Positions 44,928 through 55,442 of a DNA stretch of 64,000 bases are shown one piece after another (within the stretch, counting starts at the first letter, position 1; the number at the start of each line of letters is the position of its first letter). The notes beneath the pieces were generated by a model that searched no databases, had not been told where the DNA came from, and worked only from the letters and a program-made list of their open reading frames with translations. The translations under genes and the position numbers were made by a program. Source of the stretch: Jaltomata sinuosa (taxonomy: Eukaryota > Streptophyta > Magnoliopsida > Solanales > Solanaceae); assembly GCA_003996215.1 (NCBI GenBank), contig QJPP01000842.1, positions 372,001 to 436,000 of the forward strand, in the 5' to 3' direction.

Positions 44928-45865
44928 GACAGGAGCACCCCAAGGTGAAGTATTGGGATGAATGAATCCCTTATCAAGAAGTTCTTATAGCTGAGTTTTG
45001 AGTTCCCTTAACTCTGTCAGAGCCATACGATAAGGAGGAATAGAGATTGGGCGAGTGCCCGGCTCCAAATCTATACATAAATCAATATCCCTGTCCGGAG
45101 GTATGCCAGGCAGATCCATAAGAAATACCTCCAGAAATTTAGAAACCACAACGAGTGACTCTATGGAAGGGGACTCTGCACTAATATCCCGAAGATGAGC
45201 CAGGAAGGTTGAACACTCCTTCCCCACTAGCTTTATGGCCCGAACAAAGGATATGATCTTCATTGGCTTAGTCCTATACATACCCTTCCACTCTAGTTTA
45301 TCCATACCTGGCATCTTTAGTGCTACTGTCTTAGAATTACAGTTCAAAATAGCATGATAAGGAGTCAACCAAGTCAACCCAATATGATATCAAAATCCAG
45401 CATATCCAATATAACCAAATATACCCAAGTCTGAAAACCCATAAATACAACAGAGCATAAATGATACACATGGATCACTACCACAGACTCCCCAACCAGA
45501 GTAGAAACATGAATAGGAAAATCAAGATCATCACAAATCAAGTCCAGGACCAAGGCAAATCTAACATATACATAAGAATATATGGAACCTGGATCAAATA
45601 AAACAAAAGCCATCCGATCAAAAACGAGAATAGTACCTGACACAGCATCAGACGCCTCAGCCTCAGACTTGCCCGAGAAGGCATAACAATGAGTCCTATC
45701 ATTTATTCGGGAAACCTCTTTAGCTGGATGCACCACTCCCCTCCCTGCATTTCTATTACCTCTATTTCTATAGCCTTCCTGATTATTACCTTGCCCACCT
45801 TGTGGACGTCCCCTGTCATTGCCACCTCTACCTACTGGAACCACAACCTTACTCTGTTGTTGCAC
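44928..45865 (-). pseudogene. pol: Chromovirus protease and start of reverse transcriptase
   Basis: The protease region (45865-45374) has VLFDPGSIYSYV, corresponding to the D-x-G-[ST] active site of the gypsy RVP_2 type, and ends with DMLDFDIILG. The next frame continues with MTWLTPYHAILNC (normally GMDWL) and LPGIPPDRDIDLCIDLEPG leading into the reverse transcriptase. A frameshift near 45374 and a stop near 44983 break continuity. Confidence 0.85.
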
Positions 45866-47124
45866 CTGGTTACCTACCTGCCTCAGAGGGCACTCCCTCT
45901 TAAAATGACCCAGATCACCACAATGGAAACATCCTCTCTCAAGAGAGAGCCTGCTGGCAGAAAAATAAGAAGCCCCATGGACTCTAGGAGCTGGAGACTG
46001 CTAAATAGCCCCTGAATGGCCACCTGTAGAAGCTGGCAAGACTAACTGAATAAGATGATCCAAATGAACCTGTTGACTGGGACCTTTGGAATAAGAACCA
46101 CTAAAATTACCCTCATTCCAGGACTTCTTGGCTAATACCTTAGCCTGCCCAACTTGCTTAACCCCATCCAGTTTCTTCACATAGTCAGTCACCTCATTAA
46201 ACTCGTCTTTGCAGAAGTCATGTGAACAGATAGAACCTAAAATTCAATATTCAGGCCCTTAACATACAAGCGAATCCTCTCCTCCTCAGTGCCCTACAAT
46301 TGGGTGGCACCGCGAGACAAGGTATGAAACTTGGCCTCATAAGCTTTAACAGACATGTTGCCCTGCTCAAGATCCAGAAATTCATCCTTCTTGCGATCCC
46401 TGAGCATACGGGGCAAATACTTTTCCAGAAATAGGTCATGGAACTGGGACCAAGCCATTGGAGGAAAAACTGAGGAACGACACTCCACATGTGCCCTCCA
46501 TTACTGCTTGGCATCACCCTACAACTGAAAAGTCACAAACTTCACCCCATGTTGTTGTACAATACCCAACTTATGCAACCTTCCATAACAATCCAAAATA
46601 AACTCAAAGGCATCCTCATTCTCTGTACTAGGAAATGATGAAGGTTTCATCTTCAAGAACTCGGTCAATAACTCATGCTCGGTCCCGGTCATGACAGGGC
46701 CTAACACTGGATGGAAGAATGCATCTGTACCTAAGGCCTCATTCATCCTGAAAGCTAAAGCGGCAGTGGGATGGGCACCCAAAACCTGAGTAGCCTACAT
46801 AGTGGGAGTGGCTCCAGTACCAGCCAACCCACTCAGGAATGCCAACACCTGCTGAATAACCTCAGATGACATAGGGGGAAGACCTGTACCTCCAACTGGT
46901 GCTGCCACCTCTAATTATATGCTATCCTCATGCACTACTTTAACCTCATCCTCAATATGATGTTGAAGTGGGGGAGGTGTCACTGACCTCTGCTCAGCCA
47001 CCACCTGAGCTCCACCTCTAGCGGGTGTCTCTCTCTCTCTGCCTCTGCCCCTACCACTCTCATGAATTGCCAGTCATGTAGCTAGAGTTACTACCCTCGC
47101 TCTATTCTATCTGGTATTCACCAT
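45866..47124 (-). pseudogene. gag: Chromovirus gag (broken)
   Basis: A - strand ATG at 47124 (MVNTR) is the usual start of Tekay/Del gag. The capsid domain is readable in pieces: FLKMKPSSFPSTENEDAFEF (46782-46519), WSQFHDLFLEKYLPRMLRDRK and FLDLEQGNMSVKAYEAKF (46488-46294). A complete zinc knuckle CX2CX4HX4C (CFHCGDLGHFKREC) lies at 45890-45931 on the - strand. Stops and frameshifts occur between every piece. Confidence 0.85.
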
Positions 47125-47321
47125 CTGCGGAAAAGAGAAAGAAGGAAGTAGGATACCAATTTGGATCACTAGATACCAATTAGAATCAAGTTATAGCACG
47201 AAGAAAGAAAGACGAGATAGTTTCTTAAATCCCTGTAGCCTCTCAAAGAAAAGTACAAACATCTCTATATCATTTTGCAAGACTCTACTAGACCCATTTT
47301 TGTACAACGAGATCAATGAAC

Positions 47322-47338
47322 CCAGGGCTCTGATACCA
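47322..47338 (-). other. Primer binding site (tRNA-iMet) of the - strand chromovirus
   Basis: On the - strand it reads TGGTATCAGAGCCCTGG, four bases after the end of the 5' LTR. It is complementary to the 3' end of initiator methionine tRNA. Confidence 0.9.
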
Positions 47339-47342
47339 TCTT

Positions 47343-48951
47343 TGTCATGGCCTAAACCACTGTGAGTAGAACCCACACTAAACCCCCGATGGGAGAACCA
47401 ATTACCCAAGCCAACACTTAAACAAAGAAGCAGCTAAAACCAGATTTCATTAAATGAATCCAAGATTCACATCTAACAGTAAACAATAAAATCCCTACGG
47501 AAATAAGCCCCTAGAATCTGAAAGTCGTGTACCAAAACATCTAACATAGTCAAGAATATGGGGATGCAACCCCAAAATAAAAGAAGTCCAAGTTTGAACA
47601 ATGGACTAGAAAGAGTAGATGAATCCATGGTAGCCCGGAAGATGTAGCTCACCCTTATATTCAGAAGTCGCCTGTTTCACAATTGAGGTCGCGCAACAGT
47701 CGTCAAAATATGCCCTGTACTCAATAAAAGAAGAGCAAGTGCAGTATCAGTACATAAAAACAATAGTGTACTGGTTAAATCATTGGCCAGCTCCAAACAT
47801 ACGAAATATGAACACATAACTATAACTTAGTGAAACAGGACAAAACATGTATAACCCAAGTCAGTGAAAATAAGCAAGATTCTTAGTCATCAATCTGACT
47901 TAAAACCCACATGAAACATGTCCAAACCACAAAAACAACACCCATATGATATTCGACACACCTTTTAAGTAACCCAGACCACCCAAGGATCCCTAAGACA
48001 CAGTCTATGGTGTTTAACATGCAATCTCGGTCTACACAAGAATCATCCCAGCATTTGAACACACCAAAATATAATAGATACACCACAACAAATAATTCCA
48101 GTTCACTCATGGAACCAATACACAAAAGAACAATCAATCATGTACCAGGCATGATACCCAAGCCAACCGATAGATATTCTGTACTAGGAGTGGTACCCGA
48201 GCCAACCGATAATCTATGCCAGACGTGGTTCCTGAGCCAACCGAAGGATCAAAAATATCACACAAACACAATCACAATCACAATGAATACAACCCACAAT
48301 TGTAAAGCCAACAAGTATATAAGACAAGTTTATTTCATGAGTTTGATAACAAGATATCATTTCATATTTATTCCCTTATTCCCTAAACACGTATTGTACA
48401 AGCAATACTAATGAAATAGTTAACATGGACACATAGCGTAATTTGGAAAATAATTCAACCATCACCTACCTCTAATCAAGCATGAATGCTCTACTGGACC
48501 GGAGCTTTCCCATTTCTTGAAACTCTAGCTTGATCTTGGTATAAAAACAATAATATAAACACAAAATCAACCCAAATGGCCTAAATATTCCTGGAATACA
48601 TCTTACTCCCAAATCCCAGGCAACTTCATAATCATTCCACCTTTCCCAGGTCCCTCCCACCTTAAATTCACCTATTAACTACCAATTCCATGGTTATGCC
48701 AGTGAATTACGGTAAGAAATCTTTGAATAACAACGTAATTCAAGAAGCCCAGGTTGTTCATCCCCACATTCCCCCTTTCACCTGAAAATCCATCCTAGGT
48801 TGAGTTAAACCCTTCTCCATTCCCGTAACTATGGATTCTAAGCTACAAAAATCAAAGTACTAGATTAGGGGAACAAAATAATTACCTTAGTGAAGGATTA
48901 TAGGGGAAAACTGATGAAAATCGCCCAAAGTTGCCTCATCCCTTCCCCAAA
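47343..48951 (-). repeat. Truncated 5' LTR of the - strand chromovirus
   Basis: It matches 39950 to about 41607 of the 3' LTR, starting TGTCATGGCC against TGTCACGACC. It has one minisatellite unit fewer than the 3' LTR and lacks a short 'ctggccactcatggacc' segment. At 48951 the match stops and a different LTR begins, so about 0.6 kb of its 5' part is missing. Confidence 0.85.
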
Positions 48952-51900
48952 TGTCACGGCCCAACTACCAGACCGTGCGGACACCTACTCTAATCCACCT
49001 AAATAGAAGAACCCTTACTACCCGATCCAACATGTAATGCGGAAAATGAAGTAAAACCATAACTAATTCTTTTTATCACATGAAAATGTTTACAATATAA
49101 TGCAAAAAAACCTCTTTTTAAAATACATACACCTTCCCTAGGTTCTAGTATAAGCCGGTAAAAGAGCTACTACAAGAGTATTACAAGAAAATATAAAAGG
49201 ACACAACTCCACCATAGAAACAAGAAGCAAAAGTTACTGGAGATCACCATCGTCATGTACCTATGAAACATCACCAACCCTACAACCAAACTATACCAAA
49301 AAAGGTATAGCTAGAGTAGCATCAATATAAACACACATACTGGTAGGAATCATCGGTCGACCCGAATCCACTCATACCATCATATAAGAAATCAAGGGAA
49401 ATACACATTTAACTATAATGCTTCAGTCTCTCAACATCCACTTTTATCAAACGCTGCTTCAAAGCCTTCCTAACCGTTTCGCTGCTAACTCCCCTCTTTA
49501 ACTCTACACCCTGACACCTAGGACTTCCCAAGTCACACTTAACCCTTAGACTAACTTATACGCCCTGTCCCAAACCTTCCTATTCTGTTCCGCTGCCAAC
49601 TCTATCATTAGCAGGCATTTCCCCTTCTATCCTGGTTAAGCCAAAGGATCACACATAACACTAGGACTTCCCAAGGCATACTAACCCTTAGACTTCCCAA
49701 GCCGCACTTATCACCTACGCTTCCCAAGTCACACTACTATGACTCAACAACCCGGAGTAAACCCCACTATTTAGTGATGTAGACTACACCTGTTGTATCA
49801 CCACCTACTAGTATAAAACTGCCCCAATGACCCCAGGGCTATACTCGATAAGTAACAATAGCCAACATTATAACCAGACTAAAAGTCTCTTCCTTAGATC
49901 ATCAACCGCACGTAACAAGTCTAACCGTCATTGACAATTCTCAGTGATGACAAACATATATCCTTTTTACATAACCCGGACCAAACAAGGATCCCTAGGA
50001 CATCGTCTATGCCAAAACATGCGACCCCAGTTCATAGAAGAATCACCTTGTCACTTAAGCACACTAACTCGGCCCTTCAAGGACCAACTATATGTCATAT
50101 AATAGTCCGTCCCTCTCAGGAACCCAATATATAAAGAACAATAGTACACCCGCACTGAGTAAGGCAGTACAACATATCATAAGAGCCAGTAGTATAACTC
50201 CAGACTCCCATTCTACCTTTTGAATTATCAACCACAGGGAACAAGTTCATCAATCATTCAACAATAATAATAGACATGACATTTACCCTTTTTCATTACC
50301 CGGATCAATCAAGGATCTCTAGACCAAAACCTAAGTGTTAACATGTGATGCCCGGTCCACCCCAGGACCATCCCCACATTTAAGTGTAACAACCTGGCCT
50401 CTCAAGGACCAATGTAATCAATCACAGATTTAAGAATCAATCCGGTCCACTCATGGAACCGTCGACAAACACAGTCAATAATGCATAATTAAACCTGCAC
50501 CAGGCGTGGTACCCAATCCAATCGTTAGTATTCCGTACTAGGATGGTACCCGAGCAAACCGTTAGTATTCCATACCAGGCGTGGTACCCTAGCCAACTGA
50601 ATATGTATCTCATTCCATGCGTGGTACCCGAGCCAACCATTAGTATTCCCGTACTAGGTATGGTACCCGAGCCAATCATTAAAAATTCTCATACCAGACA
50701 TGGTACTCGAGCCAACCAAATGTCATACCAAGTTCAATCAATCACAACCAATGAACAATCATACTTGTAAAACAAACAAGCAAACAAAACAAGTTCATTT
50801 CAAAAGATTGATTACCGGACAACTAGACATTCACAATTCATTCCCTAAGCATGCTACTCATACATTACTAAATAATGGTTCATGAACACATAATGCATAT
50901 TGGAAAATCAATAACCGTCACCTAAGTGTTCAACATGCCATCCCGGTCTATACTAAGACCAACCTCACACTTAAGTTCAACTACCTGGCCTCTCATGGGC
51001 CGGTATGAAATAATCACAGTTCAACAATTAAACCTTGTCCATTCATGGGAGCTTCAACAATTAAACAACAATGTATAATTAGACCCGCCTGAAGACTAAT
51101 CCCAGGCTTATCATTTAGACACATGTAGTCATTTTCATCTAATCCGGACCCTCATTCCTGAAAAGTAAGCGCGTTCTAGGGATTTCATCCCCTGAATGTA
51201 CGAATTCTAGGCCCTGCCTGTTCATTCCATTTACCTTATTTCAATTATTCCTGGGAACCCACTACAACTTAGCAATTTCCTCATCCCCAACCATTACCGG
51301 TTCCCCGAACCTTCCCAACCATCTAGTTCTCTGGAGTCTAGCATTACACAGACTTTAACAAGTATAAAATACACCCGAATGAACACGTCGCCCCAATCCT
51401 ATCATTCTCTATTCAATAAAACAACCAAACCAGTACAATAATCCTCCAGACTTCATGCACGAAGGCCTTAAACATGAATCCTCCTGTCAATCTGCATAAT
51501 AGTATGAAATAAAAGTAGGTAAAATCTACTCAATGAAAACCTAGCCTACCTGGATGCCAAGCAGCTACACAATGTAATTTTTGGCTCCGTGAAGGCGTTC
51601 CTTGATGGACGAAAGGCCCGAAATCCATCTATGATTTCACATTCTTTTAACCAAAATCTCCCCTCCCCATGACTCCCAAGCCTTGGAGCAACCAAAAAGG
51701 GTTTTTAGAGTAACCTTCATCTGTTTTGGGGATGAATGAGAGAGAATGAAAATATAAGACCCGTTTTTGAGTTTTCTAATCCCGTTGCTCTGCTATAGCA
51801 GTCCATGCACCACTATAGCAGTATCACCATAGCGGAACCTACTGCTATAGAAGTGCTGACCGGCGTTGACTTCCGCTATAGCGGAGGCTGCTATAGCATT

Positions 51901-52319
51901 CTGTCAACTGCCATAACGATTGACACAGAACGAAACCTCAGAAAATCCCCACAAATGGCCCGTTTCACAACACATTTCAAAATCCTGACATTTGGTACTA
52001 ACCCTTTCACGTCAACTTCGATATCGGGAGTTCTACTCACCCGAATTCATTTCAAAAAATCCCTCCGAACTCCTTAAGGTCTTGGTTAACAAAAAAAACT
52101 AGCTTGACCCAAGATATAATACCCAATCCGCTCCCGAATTTCCCTAGACCTTACCTTGCTCAGAATTTATTTGACACTAGCCTAGCCCAAGATTTCCAAC
52201 TTCTCAACTCGGAAGTTTTCTAACCCTTTTCTTTGCACGAATAACCCACCCGATACGAGGTGCCTTTTAATAATGACTGAACATGTCATTACAACAGATA
52301 CCAATGTACCCATCGTTCA
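48952..52319 (-). repeat. Long LTR of a second, related chromovirus family
   Basis: On the + strand it runs from TGTCACGGCC to CATCGTTCA (3,368 bp). Its last 550 bp align with the last 550 bp of the 3' LTR at 39950-42190, including the TATAGC cluster and the CCCATCGTTCA end followed by a purine tract on the - strand. Its middle holds repeated modules and a six-unit GGTACC minisatellite, which explain its extra length. No matching LTR or target duplication is visible, so this is a fragment of a larger element whose interior begins at 52320. Confidence 0.75.
50497..50720. repeat. GGTACC minisatellite, six units
   Basis: Six degenerate units of about 37-40 bp share 'ccaggcgtggtacccgagcc' and 'aacc.ttagtattcc'. 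Each is centred on GGTACC except for the last (GGTACT). The array is homologous to the shorter arrays at 40771 and 48143. Confidence 0.9.
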
Positions 52320-52930
52320 TCCCCGAATGAACTCTAAGGCGGAAGGAGAAGAAGAATCCCACCTCCTGAACCTTAACGCTCAACCATGACAGCGTAAATA
52401 TAATCTTACGCAAACCACTGAAACCTCCAAATCCCTTGGTGTACCCAACTCAATCAAAATTCAACTCACTCTCACTCTATTAAGGAATTCCTTCCTTCGA
52501 GCTGCACAAGGCTAACTAGATTACCCCTCCCCGAGCGCCCAAGAAATCCGAGGCATCAACGAGGCACCCGAGCAAAAGAAACTCAACTAATGAACAAAAA
52601 CAATTTTCCATGCCAAGGGGACTATCCTACCATGGCGAACCCTTTCCCGCTATACCTAGAGTTCTGCTAACCCGAACTCCATTCCGAAAGCTTTCTATGG
52701 GGTACTATGCCCCTCACATATCATAGATAACCTTACTCCTATAAACGCTGTGCCCCGAGACACCACGTATCTCTAAACCATGCAACAACAAAAATCCCCT
52801 TGGAACTCATCCTTGCTTAAGGTTTTTGCCAACTCTCGTCTTAGGGGGAATTCTACCCGGGCACTTACACCCTAACCAATGCTATGGCGAGCACACCCCT
52901 ACCACTCTAAGAGCAGTAATATTGGTATTA
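52320..52930 (-). other. Short interior remnant of the second chromovirus
   Basis: A purine-rich stretch on the - strand adjoins the LTR. Beyond it the sequence has GC content like the retroelements to its left but no readable pol domain. At about 52.93 kb composition changes to AT-rich DNA. I could not identify what the remainder encodes. Confidence 0.4.
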
Positions 52931-54616
52931 TCATAACCGATAAGAGGAATAACAATGTTAAAGAATCCATTTAATAACCCCATTCCTCAATTGGTTTAGA
53001 CATGCAATTTGGATTTTTAATTTGTATTTTTTCTCATAAACATGAAAACTCCACAAGTAGTGAAAACTATTATATTTTCTATTTTTTATAAAATGTTATC
53101 AAATGAACAAATAATAGTTCATAAATAGGATATCATAATATCTTAAGACACTGCACTGATAAATTGCAAACCTCCATGTTCCTTTTATAAATAAATATTT
53201 GTGATTAGAAACTTTCAAGTAAACATAATTTATAAAGATCTACTAGTCAACGTAACAGTAACTAGTTATTCTTTAATATAATCCTTTCACATGGTATGGG
53301 CAATTTCTTCAGGCCGATCGTGGATCTTTTTTTTTTTTTTGCAAAATTTTAAATGGTAATTCTTTTACAAAACATAAATTTATGGGTAAAATTTTGTATT
53401 TAAAAAAGTTGAGATCATGATTCAAAATCTAAATTCATGATTTTTTGAGTATTTATAATTTCATCTCATAATTTAAAATCATGAGATAAAATCACATGTC
53501 CAAATGCTAGCTTAAGAGTCATACATATACCATAGTTGTGTGATTAGCATTGAATGATACTAAACATATTCATGTTTATTACTTATGTATGTCATGATCA
53601 CTTTTAAATTTGGTCACGTATAATATGTCACAATAGACAATAGCATATTTTACATACAATATTTATTTATATAATTTAAACAAATATAACATTTAATTTA
53701 ACGTTAATTTTTATGTTTTAATAATTTTGTTCTTTATATATATTTTATTAATTGACGCAAGACGCACATGCAAAGTACGTAGACTAAACTAGTTATATTA
53801 AAAGCATGAAGGTCCTGAAAAATGTTGATTGAACTTTTTGTCCTTCGTTAAAAGACTATGCAATAGACAAAACTATCATATAGTATTTCCCTAAAATTAT
53901 TATTTAATTATTTATTAAAAAATAAAATTTCACATGACAAAAAAGGAAAAAGAAGAACAAGTAAGTTTTTCGAGGTAAAAGTCTCCTAAAATTAATTGTA
54001 TTAATTCTAAGACAACTTGCTGGTAATGTAGGTTTTCATGTTTATTTGAGGTAGAATAACTCTCTTAAAATTAATTGTATTCTAAGACAATTATTTGATG
54101 TTATAAGGAAAAAAAGATTTTAATAGGAGAATAAGTAGGAAACTTATTAGTATTAAACTCATAATATTTATGGGTAAAAAATAAAAATCTTTCATAGTTA
54201 GGTAATTATTTCTTCGAGGAAAAGGTTTTGGACTTTTATAAATTGAGAATCATTTCTCTCTATAATAATATAATCACATCCACAATTTAGTCCTCAAATG
54301 AAGTCTTGTTTGGAGAGAGATAATTCTCCCAATAGTTTTTATTTTTATTAAATTTTTTATATCAGTCATATGTAGGTCAATTGATCAATATAGTATGAGT
54401 CTTTTTATAAATTTCCTTTGTTATAATCGTTCAACGTTTCTTTGTTAGCTTCCACACGATGCTCTATTTACGATTCCAAAATATTCTCAAATTTCATTTC
54501 AATCATATGCTAAGGGTACATTAAGAGCTTGGTGAACAAGAGTGTACTGAAAAATAATTGGAGGTGAACAAGAGACTATTGTGTAGCTCTAATCAAATTG
54601 GTTATTGTGTGATTCT

Positions 54617-54697
<81 letters not shown>

Positions 54698-55442
54698 TTT
54701 AAAGTACCTAAGTTTATTAATTATTTATTGTCAATATTATCAATAGAATTAGAATATTTTTCAAACTACACTTTTATTTACTCTTAGCGTAAGCAGAACT
54801 TTCTATGTTAAAGAGGAATATACATAAAATTATAGAAGAACATATTTTTAGGTATACTTTTTATCTTAAAAATTTTACGTTTTTTTTTAAAAAAAATTGT
54901 ACTTAATAATATAATGTACACACAACAATCTGTTCTTTTTAATGCGATACACGCATGCAAAACTCAATGTTATAGGTTCAGTAAGAGAAACTTTATAAAA
55001 AAAAATTACACTTTAGGTTTTCAATTTTTGCCTTTTAAATAGGTTGGTGTTCATTTTTACTCATAGCAGTAGAATTTATACTTAGTGGGATATAAGTTCT
55101 TTAAGGACACAAGACATAATATGTGAAATATTATGATGCAAAAATATAAACTTATATCCTGCAAAAAAGTTATTTTCCTCTAGCAAAAAAAGATATTAAA
55201 GATCAACACACAATAGGAGCAAGAGTAGGGTGTCAATGGTTCAATTTGGTCGATTATTTTAAAAAAAGTTATATCATACCAATTTTTTTGGTTACTCTAT
55301 GATGTATAACCAAAATAATAAGACTTTTCAAAATCGTTTCAATCGATTTAGTCGGTTTCGGTACGATTCGATTAACTTTTATTTTTTAAACGTCATCTAG
55401 CAACTATCACGACTGATAAAATTTGATAGTATTAAACATCCA
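52931..55442. other. AT-rich non-coding spacer
   Basis: No gene is supported. Contents include a T run near 53325, short inverted words around 53450-53490 (for example 'atttcatctcataattt' against 'aaaatcatgagataaaat'), a long TA microsatellite at 54618-54698, and AT-rich dispersed-repeat-like text at 55225-55440. Long apparent ORFs here that read Ile-Tyr repeats are artefacts of the microsatellite. Confidence 0.7.
54618..54698. repeat. (TA)n microsatellite
   Basis: About 80 bp of alternating TA, interrupted only near 54661 and 54689 by a shifted 'taat' or 'atta'. It is likely to vary in length between individuals. Confidence 0.95.

Larger units (their letters stand above)
39950..48951 (-). 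mobile_element. Ty3/gypsy chromovirus (Tekay/Del-like), 5' LTR truncated
   Basis: On the - strand the order is 5' LTR (47343-48951, incomplete), primer binding site, gag, protease, reverse transcriptase, RNase H, integrase, chromodomain-like tail, and 3' LTR (39950-42190). Integrase after reverse transcriptase is the Ty3/gypsy order, and the C-terminal chromodomain-like remnant points to the Tekay/Del chromoviruses. Stops, frameshifts and a mutated reverse transcriptase active site make it defective. The left flank is CCTTC; no matching target duplication exists at the right because the 5' LTR is cut at 48951/48952 by another LTR. Confidence 0.88.

Noticed and set aside
49400..50720. Regularly spaced repeats considered as a CRISPR-like array
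   Set aside because: The units are degenerate, have no distinct spacers, and lie in a plant LTR; they are a minisatellite and module duplications.
54558..54787. Two overlapping ORFs of 60-62 codons made largely of Ile-Tyr repeats
   Set aside because: They are translations of the TA microsatellite at 54618-54698 and have no independent coding evidence.
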